DNA from: Zygnema cylindricum
Lineage: Eukaryota > Streptophyta > Zygnematophyceae > Zygnematales > Zygnemataceae
Assembly (NCBI GenBank): GCA_037447655.1
Contig: JBBHKE010003085.1
Location: forward strand, 1-38,431
DNA length: 38,431 nucleotides
Direction: 5' to 3'
Made by a program: the position numbers and the translations under genes. Positions within the stretch are counted from its first letter, which is position 1. Every line of letters starts with the position of its first letter. The notes under the pieces are model-generated. The model was not told where the DNA came from. It saw only the letters and a program-made list of their open reading frames with translations, and did no database searches. Shown here one piece after another: positions 10,185-20,842 of the stretch.

Positions 10185-11222
10185 ATTCGAACACAGGGCA
10201 TTGTGGGGAGGGTGTGGTTCCGGACAATCCTTTCGGTCCGTCGTCACTTTTATAGCGACTCCGTACGGAAACGCAGAAGCCATGTGCCAGTCGCCCAGCG
10301 AAAACGTCAGAGGGGTCTATTTATTACTTTGTCGTTTTGCGAGAAAGTCGTCACTATTTTGTCGTTTTTCGGTAAAGTCGTCACCTAACCCGAGTACATT
10401 TTCGCGCTATGGAAAATTTTAGCGATTATTTTTCACATTCAAACGGATACAGACTGGCCTGACATATTAATGATTTAAAGCTTCATAGGGTTCAATACGG
10501 TTTTAAATCATACTATTAAAATAGATAACGACAAAATATTATCTTTGGGCATCTACAATTACACGATTCACGCCGTCGTACGATTACACGTCATTTCCAA
10601 ATGTAATGTATACGTAATGTATACCGTATTTTTCAGCGTTTCGCTACAACGTGGCGCAATTTCAAGCGAGCCACGTAGTGAGATGGAGAATGCGCACGTG
10701 GAGCCAAACGTGTGAAGGAAATTGGACGGCGCCAAAGGTGCGCCCTTCTCTAGGGCGAGAAGATAGGATTCCGTATACGACAAAATGGATCGCCAGACAC
10801 AGGCTAAAGACTACAATAGTGGATTACATGTGTCATAGGATTGCCACACGTAGGTGCAGTAATGTACTTTTTCGTACTCATGGTTAAACATACTTCCACT
10901 ATGACCGCAATTTTGATTTTAGTGTGGCAAACTGGCAACCTATCAATCGAGTACGGGACGTATTTCCACCGCGAACGTACTGCGACACGCTGCGTCACAC
11001 AGGTGTGTCAACTTTAACTTAAGAAAAAACGCTCAGCTTTTAGGACCGGATTTTTGACTTTTGGGTCCCGACATCGTGGCTACACTATGATGTGGCGATG
11101 CACCGACCTATGAATATGATTAGATATTTTCAGGTACGAATAGACAGCTCATACTGACAGCTTGACTGTCGTAATAGGGAAGAAGGAATCTTCAAGGATT
11201 ATCAATGTCTCGCCCGAAGCGG

Positions 11223-11258
11223 GTCAAAGTCAAAGTCAAAATCAAAGTCAAAGTCAAA
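11223..11258 (-). promoter_or_regulatory. GTCAAA array (W-box-like cores), copy B
   Basis: Six units, one of them ATCAAA. This is the counterpart of the array at 8303-8332, slightly longer. The same caveat applies: the W-box core is present, function is inferred. Confidence 0.4.
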
Positions 11259-11293
11259 GATTTTGCAGCAGGATACGATTGTACATTCTACGG

Positions 11294-11867
11294 TAATCCC
11301 CTAAGGTAATTTTAGGTTATATTATTCGGTGACTTTCGCTCCCGCCCAATCATACCAAGCCGCGAGCCGTAATGCGCATAAGAAAAAAATAAAATAACGA
11401 ACCGTTACGGTTTCAATTGAATTTTCAATTGTTTTTTTAGGGTTTTTTAGACGGTTTCCATGATGGACGTTGGATTTTATGCAATTTGAGGCAATCCAAT
11501 GATTGAAATCTTGATAATGGAACTATATTATGATTTCATTCTACACATCATGGAGCTTCTTGCTCAATGTGAACCTTAATTTTTCGCCTCAATGGGTTTA
11601 ACGTAAGGTCGACCCCAAAGAAGTTAGAACTGAAAATAACAGAGGCTAAGGTCCAATTGGATTTCGGTTAAGTGAATGTAATCGGTTACAGAAAGTCGCA
11701 TGGTTTGCCTCCGTGGCACTGTTTAAGTTTCGAATCTAGTTAGTTCCGAGAATCACGGAAAATGTTTCAGCTAGAATTCAAGTTAGATTTGTATCGAGAG
11801 CACGTGGAATCATTACATCCTACGACTTTGTGGTTATCACCTGAATCTGATCTTACTATGCTAACCA
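11294..11867. other. Intergenic, nothing recognised
   Basis: Mixed-composition sequence between the duplication edge and the duplicated flank of copia element 1. No open frame of note, inverted repeat or RNA gene was seen. Confidence 0.5.
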
Positions 11868-12120
11868 TAATGTACTTGAAAGTGTTTTGTATCGGTAGCG
11901 ATTAACCGATAATCATTATTGTACACACATGGCAGAGGTCGCAAAAGTCAAAAAATTTCATACCCGAAACCGACCGTTTTTTTTTTTCAAAAGCTGAGTA
12001 ACCGACGCCCGACCGAGTTTTGTCACGCTCCAAAATTGTTAACCGTTAACCGACCGTCGTTTACGAAAAAAAAAAATAACCGAATCTTGATTTTTCGCGA
12101 CTAACCGTGCCCGCCCGTAA
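11868..12120. repeat. Duplicated host flank of copia element 1, left copy
   Basis: From TAATGTACTTGAAAG through a partial hAT MITE to CGCCCGTAA this matches 17892-18262 on the other side of element 1. Relative to the right copy it lacks about 130 bases just before the hAT end, including the 8-bp target duplication. It stops abruptly where the truncated LTR begins. Confidence 0.75.
11933..12120. mobile_element. hAT-type MITE, 5'-end fragment
   Basis: Starts with CAGAGGTCGCAAAAGTC and is rich in CCGACC/ACCGAC motifs, matching the left third of the complete copy at 18084-18697. The right part is missing because the sequence joins the copia LTR. It has no coding capacity. Confidence 0.75.
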
Positions 12121-12421
12121 AACAAACCAAACTATAAAGTACGCACTGAGCGCCTACAAATCAAATCGCGTCCATACGCGAAACAACATAAAAACTAAAG
12201 TACAACAAAAAAATATGTACCTAAACGTACAACCCAAACAAACCCGTACATAACAAACGACAATTGAACCTGGTTGTCGCAAAACCGAATCTACGCGAGA
12301 CCAGGAATCTACGAAACGATCTAAAAGACATAATGACGCCAAACCACCCACAAAGACAAAACGACAAATAATACGGCCGCGCGACATGCCACGACAGCCG
12401 ATTACAACATTGAATCTAACA
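12121..12421 (-). repeat. 3' LTR of element 1, truncated
   Basis: About 300 bp, nearly identical to 17591-17891. It begins (on the gene strand) with TGTTAGATTC next to the polypurine tract. The last roughly 200 bp of the LTR are missing, and it abuts the broken hAT copy instead of a TG...CA end. Confidence 0.85.
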
Positions 12422-12432
12422 ATCCCCCTCTC
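12422..12432 (-). other. Polypurine tract of element 1
   Basis: On the gene strand GAGAGGGGGAT lies immediately before the LTR start TGTTAG. This is the usual position of the plus-strand DNA primer of LTR retrotransposons. Confidence 0.8.
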
Positions 12433-12445
12433 AAAGTTGTAATCA

Positions 12446-12982
12446 TTACACCAGCCCTAATTTAGGTCTTCCCCTCAAAAGTACATCATGACTCGCGACT
12501 TTCGTCAGCATATCCGCGGCTTCCTCCAATGTCGAAACGTACAAAAATTCAATTTCCTTTGTGGTGACCAAATCGCGTACGAAATGCCACTGAATCCTAA
12601 TATGTTTTGTCCTTTTGTGAAAGACAGGATTCTTCACCAATGCCATCGAACTCATGCTGTCAGAAAATATTTTCATACAGCCTATTGAAATCCCCAATTC
12701 GCCAAGTAGTTCCTTGATCCAAATCGACGCCTTAGATGTGTGACACGCCGCCATGTATTCTGCTTCGGTTGAACTTAAAGCAACAGTTGGTTGGAGTCGC
12801 GAACTCCAAGAAACTGCCGCGCCGCCAAAAACAAAAGCATATCCAGACGTTGACTTTCCTGTGTCAAAATCTCCACCCCAATCTGCGTCACAATATCCCA
12901 CGCACTCCAAAGATGTCCGTCCAGATCGGAACAATAAACCAATCTCGATTGTACCTGCAAGGTAACGAAATATCCTCTTCAC
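12446..12982 (-). pseudogene. Element 1 RNase H and connection end of RT
   Basis: The frame opens with the KRIFRYLAGT segment that in copia polyproteins links RT to RNase H. It continues with DADWGGD, STSGYAF, LSSTEAEYMA and FSDSMSSMAL, which hold the acidic catalytic residues, and then the WHFVRD histidine region and the MLTK tail. RNase H removes the RNA template during cDNA synthesis. It is out of frame with the RT frame upstream because of one extra G in a G-run near 12990. It would otherwise be complete. Confidence 0.85.
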
Positions 12983-14003
12983 GGCCTCCCCAATGAATCT
13001 TTTTAGGAGCTTGAGAAAATCGGCTCACAACAGAAACTGCGGCTGAAATATCCGGTCGCGTGGCCACACTTAAATACATTAAACTTCCAACGGCCTCACG
13101 ATAGGGCACGTGGACAGTTTCCTCCTCCTCAAATTTGCGATATTGTAGTTTGGAATCTAGTGGTGTCAAAACCGGCTTAGAATCCAACATAGCAAATTTT
13201 GTTAGTACTTCTTTACAATATTGCGCTTGCGACAATTTAATATCCCCATTATCGTACCTCAAAACTTCCACTCCAAGAATGTATCGTACTTCCCCCAAAT
13301 CTGTGACTTTAAAATGTAGACTTAGGTACTCCTTCAATTCCGCGATTCGTGTCAACTTGTCACATATCATCAAGAAATCATCCACGTAGACAGAAAATAT
13401 AATTTGATCTTCCCCCTCACCTTTCACGTAAACTCCAGAGTCTGAAACTGTTCGGACGAATCCAAATTCGGTAAGGACCTTGTGTAACCGTAAATACCAA
13501 GTCCGCGGTGCCTGTTTTAGTCCGTACAAGGACTTTCGCAGCCGCCATACCTTCCCCTCTTTCAACACTACTCCCTCCGGAACTTTCATATAAACCTCCT
13601 CCTCTAAGTCACCATTCAAGAACGCCGTCTCTACGTCCATTTGGTGAATGTGCTTTTTGCCGGCAACGGCAATAGCAATAATCATCCTCAATGAATCAAA
13701 TTTAACAACCGGTGCATATGTCTCCGTATAATCTATCCCCTCCCGTTGTTGAAAGCCCTTGCAAACTAGCCGAGCCTTATGTTTTACTACTTCCCCCGAT
13801 GCACCAGTTTTGGTTTTAAAAATCCACTTCGCATCAATAGCCTTTTTACCCTCCGGTAGGCTTACCTCCTCAAATGTACGGTTGTCAATAATAGATTGAA
13901 GTTCTCGCTCCCATGCCGGTTTCCAATGCTTCTCCCAATCGCATGATTTTCGTGCTTCCACATACGATTGTGGATCGCCCGGCTTATTTTCGCATAATGA
14001 TTG
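12888..14003 (-). pseudogene. Element 1 reverse transcriptase
   Basis: The frame continues from the TAG at 14004-14006. It contains the copia RT_Ty1-type domain: KWIFKTKTG, ARLVCKGFQQ, FLNGDLEEEVYM, SLYGLKQAPR and the catalytic YVDDFLMI, followed by LGEVRYILGVEV and YLSVATRPDI. All catalytic Asp residues visible in these motifs are intact. The domain copies retrotransposon RNA into DNA in the virus-like particle. The frame leaves register at IHWGGR near 12990 because of the extra G. Confidence 0.9.
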
Positions 14004-14669
14004 CTATAAAAGAAAATCATCCTCCCTCTCCGCCGAAATAAAATAATATGAATTTTCCACATTCCCCTTACCATCAAAAGAAAGACGAGCCGGTTTCTTT
14101 CCCCTATTTTCCCGCATACTCCTCCTCGGCTCAAATTCTTTCTCCGCCTTTGCCGGTTCCTCCTCAATAGTATTCGCTTCACTTGATTTAGAAGACGAAG
14201 ATTTCCTCGTGTCCGAAGACATTCGGGAATTTTCGCTTATCCAATCCCCACCAATGTTACCAAAATATACATTCTCCTTAATTTTACCTTTCCCCCTCTT
14301 AACATTGGAGGTGGAATCCGGCTCAATTTCCGAATCCGAACCCTCAATGTCATTAAGATCACCAATTTCAAATTCCTCATGGAAATCAAGATTAGAATTT
14401 CGATTAGCCGATCGAGAGATTGTGGATAATAAGTCCTCGTGAAAATCCACATTTCTTGACTCCTCAATGATATTACGAATCGGATCATAAACTCGATAAA
14501 GACTCCCTTTTTTCACTATATCCAACAAAATAACCACTCCAACTCCTCGATGCAAATTTACCTTTTCTTTTTTGTGCTTGAATATAAACCGACGCACGAC
14601 ATCCCCAAATCCGAATGTGGTGTAGAGTAGGCTTTCGCCCAAACCACAACTCATACGGAGTTTTATCAC
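14004..14669 (-). pseudogene. Element 1 integrase C-terminal linker
   Basis: About 220 codons joining the integrase core to RT. The YRVYDP and RNIIEESRNVDF segments match the typical copia GYSxxxKxYRVYDP region, and the rest is a Ser/Glu/Lys-rich linker. A shift in an A6G3 run near 14510 separates it from the integrase frame, and an in-frame TAG at 14004-14006 separates it from RT. The frame upstream of about 14510 overlaps the preceding ORF and is probably not read. Confidence 0.75.
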
Positions 14670-16122
14670 CCGAAACCGACGTGATTCGCCGATTGCAAAT
14701 ATAATTCGCCGTTAAAATTGCATCGCCCCATAAATGAATACTCCTCCCGGATCCGTGAACCATGGATCGTACCATTTTTTGAAGAGTACGATTTTTCCTC
14801 TCGGCAACGCCATTAGATTCCGGTGAGTAAGATGCGGTATATTGATGAGAAATTCCCCACTCTTTACAATAAGGATCAAAAGCAAGAAATTCCCCTCCGT
14901 TATCCGATCTAATAGATTTTAACTTTCTCTCACATTGCCTTTCGGCCATCACATGCCACTCTTGAAAGCGTAAAAATGCTTCGGATTTGTGTTTAAGTAA
15001 TATTACCCATGTGAAGCGAGAGAAGTCGTCCACCACCACCATAATATATTTGTTTCCACCAATCGTTTCCGGTTTCACGTCCCCACATAAATCAATGTGC
15101 ACAAGATCAAGCGGATGCTTAGATCGATGCATCGGATCCTTAGCCGGATGCGGCTTTCGGATTTGTCTCCCCTTACTACACCCCTCACATCCGTTAATTT
15201 TCTCTCCCGACGCCAAGTCTAATCCCCTTACGCTTCCATTTTTAATCATCCGTCGTAAACTCGTCTCCGATGTGTGACACATTCGATGGTGCCACAAGGT
15301 TAGATCACCTTTCAATTCGGAAATTTGCGAAATAACACCATTAGAATTTGGTTGGGATTTCGGCCGACGCCATTTTAGTCGACTATGCATAAAATCCGTG
15401 ACCTCTCCTTCACCTATTTGTACACCATCAGATCGTACAATTTTTATTGTGGAATCTCCGTACGCAAGTACACTGCCGCCCGCTCGTTGAATCTGCGGTA
15501 CACTGAGAAGATTCACTGAACCTTCGGGTAAGTACAAAACATTAGTTAATTGAGTTTGCGTAACTTTTTCTACCCCACGTGAGTCCAAACTTGGTAAATC
15601 CAACCGTACAGTACCCACGGTACTTATCGAAATCACTTGTCCACTTGCGACAGTGATTCGTTTTGGTACCGTGAGTTCGCGAAAATCGTCAAAGAGTGAA
15701 GCGTCGATACAAACGTGATGTGACGCTCCTGAGTCAATAATCCACTCTTTTTCGTGTAGCGTAGAACCTGCCAAAAGATCAAGCGATAGGTTAAGGGCGG
15801 AAAATATTTGCGCTTCGTCGCCTCCCTCAAAGTAATCGTCACCCATGAAGTGTCCTCCTCCTCTTCCATTGCGGCCTCCACGACCACCGCGGCCGCCAAG
15901 GCGACCGCCACCACGTCCACCGTATCGACCACCGCCGTCTCCTCTACCGCCGCCATTTCCTCTACCCGCCGCCGCCTCCTCTACCGCCCGCTCCTCCATT
16001 TTCAGCCTTTGAATAGCATTGGGGGCTAATATGGCCCCATTTCCCGCAAAAATGGCATTGACGCTCCTTGTCCGGGCAAGAAGCCGCCATGTGACCAAGT
16101 TTGCCGCACTGAAAGCAAGCAA
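14485..16122 (-). pseudogene. Element 1 protease and integrase
   Basis: Domains in order: a Gly/Arg-rich stretch, an aspartic protease with WIIDSGASHHVC, and a gag-pre-integrase segment with the zinc-binding HHxxC...CxxC pattern (LWHHRMCHTS, GCEGCSKGRQ). The integrase core follows with VHIDLCGD, RSDNGGEF and SNGVAERKNRT, which carry the D, D and E of the catalytic triad, and then FVGYSEK. Integrase inserts the cDNA into host DNA. The first residues overlap the end of gag in another frame. The switch falls in a GGN-repeat region, so it could be a frameshift mutation or a programmed shift. Confidence 0.85.
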
Positions 16123-16912
16123 TATTGGTTAGATCTGAATATCCGGGTTGGGAAGGAGATCTCCCGACCCTTTCGTGTCCTCTTCCCCCTCTTCCTCTCG
16201 GATTTCCACCTTTTCTACCTCCTCTTCCCCGAATATAATTTAGATCGGGCGTTTCTGGTGTCGTCGCATTGAGGGAACCGGTCGGTTGGGGTCCCCTCGA
16301 TGAGCTCGGACGATTCGCCTCGGTGGATTTGAGGAAAGTGATAATCGAATCCAAAGTGTTCGAATCCCTCGATAAAAGAATGTCCCTTAAATGTATCATT
16401 TTCTCCGGTAAGGCATGGATGAAGACCGATGCCTTATCACTCTCATCGATGAACTTTCCCAAGTTTGCGAGTTGCTCGATAATAATATTGAATCTCTTCG
16501 CGGCTTCATCGATCGACTCACTCGACTTGACCTTAAATGAGGTATAATCGGTATAAATGTGTTGTCCCTTATTTTGAAGACTCTTTTCGAAGTGATTCTC
16601 AAGAGCCACCCAACAATCATGGGCAAATCTTCGGGTAAGGAATAAATCATGTATAGAAGTGCTACATGATTGAAATAAACCGCCGATAGCGGAAAGATTT
16701 TTCTTCGTCCACACACGATAAGCTCTCCGATCTGAGGTAGGCATCTTGTCCACCCCTTTTACCACCTTCCAAAGCCGTTTCAATTTAAATTGACCTTTGA
16801 TATATTTCTTCCACGATTGATAATTTGTCCCATTGAAGATGACAATTTTGCCGGACATAGATTCAACCGGTTTCGTCCCCTTCACTCCAATCGTCAAGAT
16901 CAGAATCATCAT
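15962..16912 (-). pseudogene. Element 1 gag (UBN2-type, two zinc knuckles)
   Basis: Begins in the FNGTNYQSWKKY segment typical of copia gag. It continues with a helical capsid-like region (DCWVALENHFEK, EAAKRFNIIIEQL) and ends in two CX2CX4HX4C zinc knuckles (CFQCGKLGHMAASC and CHFCGKWGHISPQC) plus a Gly-rich tail. Gag packages the RNA in the particle. The N-terminal part lies in another frame upstream, so gag is interrupted near 16.9 kb. Confidence 0.85.
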
Positions 16913-17330
16913 CGATGGGAAGTTTTCCCTTTCGAATCAATTCCCTCGTCTCCTCCTCATCTCCTCCACCTCCTTCAGTATCGCCGATGCTTTGATCCGG
17001 AATCGGATCTCCGAATAATGGAGATCTAGTAACACGGTTTGCCTCGGAGATTCGCTGATCCACATAACGGAAAAGACCATCCATCAGTTTTTGGAGACGA
17101 TCTCCCATCGCGTCATCTTCCTCCTTCTTTTTCCCCTCATTCTCCTCTTTTTGACCGACCGGATCGATCGGAACGGTCTCCTCAAAAGTTTTGCCGGTGA
17201 AAGCAAATGGAGTTTCTACTTCCGGATCCGAAGATGATTCGGATGGATCCGGAGGATCCGGGTCCGGAGGTTGCGGAAATATCGGAGAAGGCATCAAAGG
17301 TGAAGGGGTATTTTTCTTCTTTCTCCCCAT
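16863..17330 (-). pseudogene. Element 1 gag N-terminal segment
   Basis: Starts at the ATG of MGRKKKNTPSP, about 50 bases after the primer-binding site. It encodes a Pro/Asp/Glu-rich, disordered-looking stretch ending in a DDWSEGDE run. It stops where the gag core frame takes over, overlapping it by 50 bases. It is probably the original gag start cut off by an indel; a separate short upstream ORF is the alternative. Confidence 0.6.
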
Positions 17331-17380
17331 AGCGACCAAACTAGCCACACTTCTACACCTCAAGGGAGCACACAAGCTCC

Positions 17381-17389
17381 GATACCAAT
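17381..17389 (-). other. Primer-binding site of element 1
   Basis: On the gene strand TTGGTATCGGAGC follows the LTR end CA within one base. It matches the 3' end complement of initiator Met tRNA (TGGTATCAGAGC) with one or two changes, the common primer of plant copia elements. Confidence 0.8.
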
Positions 17390-17891
17390 TGAAAAGATCT
17401 TACACAAAAAAAAATCAGAGTGCAAGACTACAGCGGAAGCATTAAAAAAAAAACATTTAGACAAGAGAAAGCTGTCCACGAAAGCCAATATATTTCACGG
17501 ACATTTTCTCCCATAAAAGATTAAGTTTTCCCTCCCACTAAGCTGCAGTATATAGTACTAAAAATGTAACGTTACACAACCAAACAACCAAAACAAACCA
17601 AACTATAAAGTACGCACTGAGCGCCTACAAATCAAATCGCGTCCATACGCGAAACAACATAAAAACTAGAGTACAACAAAAAATATGTACCTAAACGTAC
17701 AACCCAAACAAACCCGTACATAACAAACGACAATTGAACCTGGTTGTCGCAAAACCGAATCTACGCGAGACCAGGAATCTACGAAACGATCTAAAAGACA
17801 TAATGACGCCAAACCACCCACAAAGACAAAACGACAAATAATACGGCCGCGCGACATGCCACGACAGCCGATTACAACATTGAATCTAACA
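17390..17891 (-). repeat. 5' LTR of element 1, complete
   Basis: A 502-bp LTR starting TGTTAG and ending CTTTTCA on the gene strand. It abuts the host flank TAATGTACTTG directly. It shares about 300 bp at near identity with the truncated 3' LTR, suggesting a fairly recent insertion. Confidence 0.85.
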
Positions 17892-18262
17892 TAATGTACT
17901 TGAAAGTGTTTTGTATCGGTAGCCAACTAGCCATTAACCGATAATCATTATTGTACCTAATTCTGACTTCAGATACTCGATATTTTGACTCTATATATAG
18001 ATAAGTAATTTCGTAGAAATTCTACCTAAATGTGACCCCATATACCGATAAAAATATCGCCGATAACTCATGGTGATTCATAGCAGAGGTCGCAAAAGTC
18101 AAAATTTTACATAAGCGAAACCGACCATTTTTTTTTTTCAAAATCTGAGTAACCGACGCCGACCGAGATATGTCACGCTCCAAAATTGTTAACCGTGACG
18201 TTTACTAAAATAAAATTTAACCAAAACTCGATTTCTCACGACTAACCGTGCCCGCCCGTAAT
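17892..18262. repeat. Duplicated host flank of copia element 1, right copy
   Basis: Matches 11868-12120 and starts exactly at the LTR end. It is longer than the left copy by about 130 bases before the hAT element. Confidence 0.75.
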
Positions 18263-18697
18263 CGAAGATGTACAAAATTAATTAATGTACGACTTATGAA
18301 CAAGCCAATAAATACGATTTGCCGCGTTGTCTAAGATTTTCGAAATGAATAGTTACTACCGTGTCAGATTTGGGACGCTTTGTCGCGTTCCCTAAGATTT
18401 GCAAAATGAATAGAGGTACTACCGTGTCAGATTTTTGACGCTAATCATGATTCACGTACTTCCACGATACCAAAGAGTACAAAGTACAATAATGTTAGAT
18501 TGTATGGACAAATACAATTTTTTCATTTTTTTCGTTTTTTGCTAAACCGACCGTAACCGACTATTTTTTTTTTTTGGTAGATCAACCGACCGCGACCGCC
18601 CGGACCCCAAAATTTGGCAACCGAATCAGTTCCGGATCTAGAGCGGGCGGTCGATTAACGGTTGGTCACGGTTTCGGTTGACCGTTTGCGACCTCTG
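18084..18697. mobile_element. hAT-type MITE, complete, 614 bp
   Basis: Ends in CAGAGGTCGCAAA and its inverse, flanked by a perfect 8-bp duplication ATTCATAG (18076-18083 and 18698-18705). An 8-bp target duplication with CAG-type ends is the hAT signature. Subterminal regions at both ends are dense in CCGACC/ACCGAC motifs, likely transposase-binding repeats. It carries no transposase. Confidence 0.88.
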
Positions 18698-18804
18698 ATT
18701 CATAGCACTCCATCGCGAAATTAGCCTTCTCGATATACCGGGATTGTACCTCGTATCGGCAGATCAAAAAAAGTTTCATATCGAATAATACAAGAAGCTT
18801 GGAT

Positions 18805-18867
18805 ACACACACCCACACACACACCCACCCACATAAACACACACACACACACATATGTATATATAAC
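18805..18867. repeat. (CA)n/(TA)n microsatellite
   Basis: CA repeats with CCC interruptions pass into TATATG just before the pyrimidine array. Confidence 0.85.
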
Positions 18868-20842
18868 CTTCCCCATCCCCACTCCCTCTCCCTCGCCCAC
18901 TCTCTCTACTTCTCCCACTTCCTCCTCCCCCTCTCCCTCTCCCTCTACCTTACATAAGTCCCCTCACTCACCTGCGTCTTTGCCTTCTCCCTCACCTGCA
19001 TCTTTGCCATCTCCCTCATCCTCCCTCTCACTCTTGCCCTCTCACATTGCCTCTCACGCTCCCTCTCCCTCTCCCTTTTTCTTCCCTTTCCCTCTCTCTA
19101 TCTCTCTCTCTCTCTCTCACTCTCCCTCTCCCTTCCCCTCCCCCTCTCCATCTCCCTCACCCTCTCCCTCTTCCCTCTCCCTCTCTTTTTTCCTCTCACT
19201 CTTCATCTCCGACTTTCACTCTCCAGCGCCCTCTCCCTCTCCCTCGTTATCTTCCGCTTTCCCCCTCAACTGCCCTCTCCCCCTCCCTTTCTCTCTCCCT
19301 CCCCCTCGTCCTCTCACTGGGCCTCGCTCTCACCCTTCCTTTCCTCTCTCACTGTCCTTCTCCCTTTGCGTCTCACCCTCCCTTGCCCTCTCTCCCCCTC
19401 GCCCTCTCTCTCGATCGCCCTCTGCCACTCCCTCTCGCACTCTCTCTCCCACTTCTTAATCCTCTCCAACGCCCTCGTCCTCGCCGTCGTCCTCTCTCTC
19501 TCTCTCTCCACCTATCCCTCTCCATCTCCCCTTCTTCCTCTCCCTCTCCTTTGTCTTTGCCTTCTTCCTCATACTCCCTCTCTCTCTCTCGCCCTCACCC
19601 TCTCCCTCACACTTTCCGTCTCCCTCCCCCTCTTCCTCTCACTATCCCTCTCTCAATCTCTTTCTCCCACTCACTCTCTAAGTCTCCCACCCATCTCCCT
19701 CTCCCTCTCCCTCTCCATCTCCTGCTTTCTTTCTCTCTCTCCCTCTCTCTCTCCCTCTCCTTTTCCCTCTCCCTCTCCCTCTCTCTCTCTCCCTCTCCAC
19801 TATGGATTTCACTCTCCATTGCCGTATTCTTCTCACTCTCCATCTTTCGCTTTCACTCTCCCACGCCCTCTCCCTCTTCCTCTCTCTCTCCCTCTCCTTG
19901 GTCCATTCCCTCGCCCTCGCTCTCGCCCTCCTTCCCTCTATCCTTGTCCTTTTCTCTCTCCCTCTCCCTCTCACTCTCCCTTACCCTTTCTCTTCCATTC
20001 GCCCACTCCCTCGCCCTCGCCCTCTCTATCTCTCTCCCACCTTTATATCACCCTTTCTCTCACGATCTCCCTCTCCCTCATCCTCTCAAAGGCTTTTGCC
20101 CTTGCCTCGACCCTCTCTTTATCCTTCCCTCTCTCTCTCTCTCCCTCTTTTTCACCCTCTCCTTTGCCATCTCTCTCTCTCCATCTCCATCTCCCTCTCA
20201 CTCCTCTTCCTCTCCCTCTCCCTCTACCTCTCCTTTGCAATATCCTGCTTTCCCTCTCCTCGTACGCGCCCTCTCCCTCTCCCTCTCTCTCTCCCACTTT
20301 CTCATCATCTCCCTCACTCTCTTTCCCTCTCTCACTCTCCCCCTCCCTCTCCCTCGGCCTCTCCTTCTCCCTCTCCCTTTAACTCTCCCTCTTCTTCTCC
20401 CTTGCCCACGCAAACGCCCTCGCCCTCACTTTCTCTCTCTCCTGCTTTCCCTCTCCCTCTCCCTCTCCCTCTCCTTTTCCCTTCCTCTCGCCCTCTTCCT
20501 ATTCCTCACCCTCTCCTAGTCTCTCTCCCTCTTCCTCTCCATCTCCCTTGTCTTTGCCTTCTCACTCAACCTCCGTCTCTATCTCGCCCTCTCCATCACC
20601 TTCTCATTCTCCCTGTCCTTCTCCCTCTCCCTCTTCCTCTTCCTTTCCCTCTCTCTATCTCTCTCTCGCTCTTTCACTCTATCTCCTTACCCCTCCCCTT
20701 CTCCCTCTCCCTCTCCCACTCAAACTCGAACTCCGGCTTTCACTCTCTATCGTCCTTTTGCTCTCACTCTCCATCTACCGTCCTCCTTCTCCCTCTCTCT
20801 CTCTCCGTCTCCCTCATCCTCTCCCTCGCCCTAGCTCACACC
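18868..20842. repeat. Polypyrimidine array, left part
   Basis: Nearly 2 kb of CTCTCC/CCCTCT units, pyrimidine on the plus strand. Long Ser/Pro/Leu frames (for example at 19047-20519) are compositional. The array is cut by copia element 2 and resumes at 27155. Confidence 0.9.

Larger units (their letters stand above)
9699..11293 (-). repeat. Promoter plus exon 1 segmental duplication, copy B
   Basis: About 1.6 kb, nearly identical to 6799-8369 with scattered substitutions and small indels. One edge lies in a short GA tract (9699). The other ends at ATTCTACGGTA (about 11293), after which the sequence is unrelated to what follows copy A. It contains exon 1 with an open frame and intact donor but no downstream exons of its own. 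Confidence 0.85.
12121..17891 (-). mobile_element. Ty1/copia retrotransposon, element 1
   Basis: A nearly full element read on the minus strand: 5' LTR, primer-binding site, gag, protease, integrase, reverse transcriptase, RNase H, polypurine tract, 3' LTR. Integrase before RT is the copia order. The reading frame is broken at a few points (gag at about 16.9 kb, integrase tail at about 14.51 kb, a TAG at 14004-14006, a one-base G-run expansion near 12.99 kb) but the domains are otherwise long and well kept. The left (3') LTR is truncated by about 200 bp. Confidence 0.9.
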
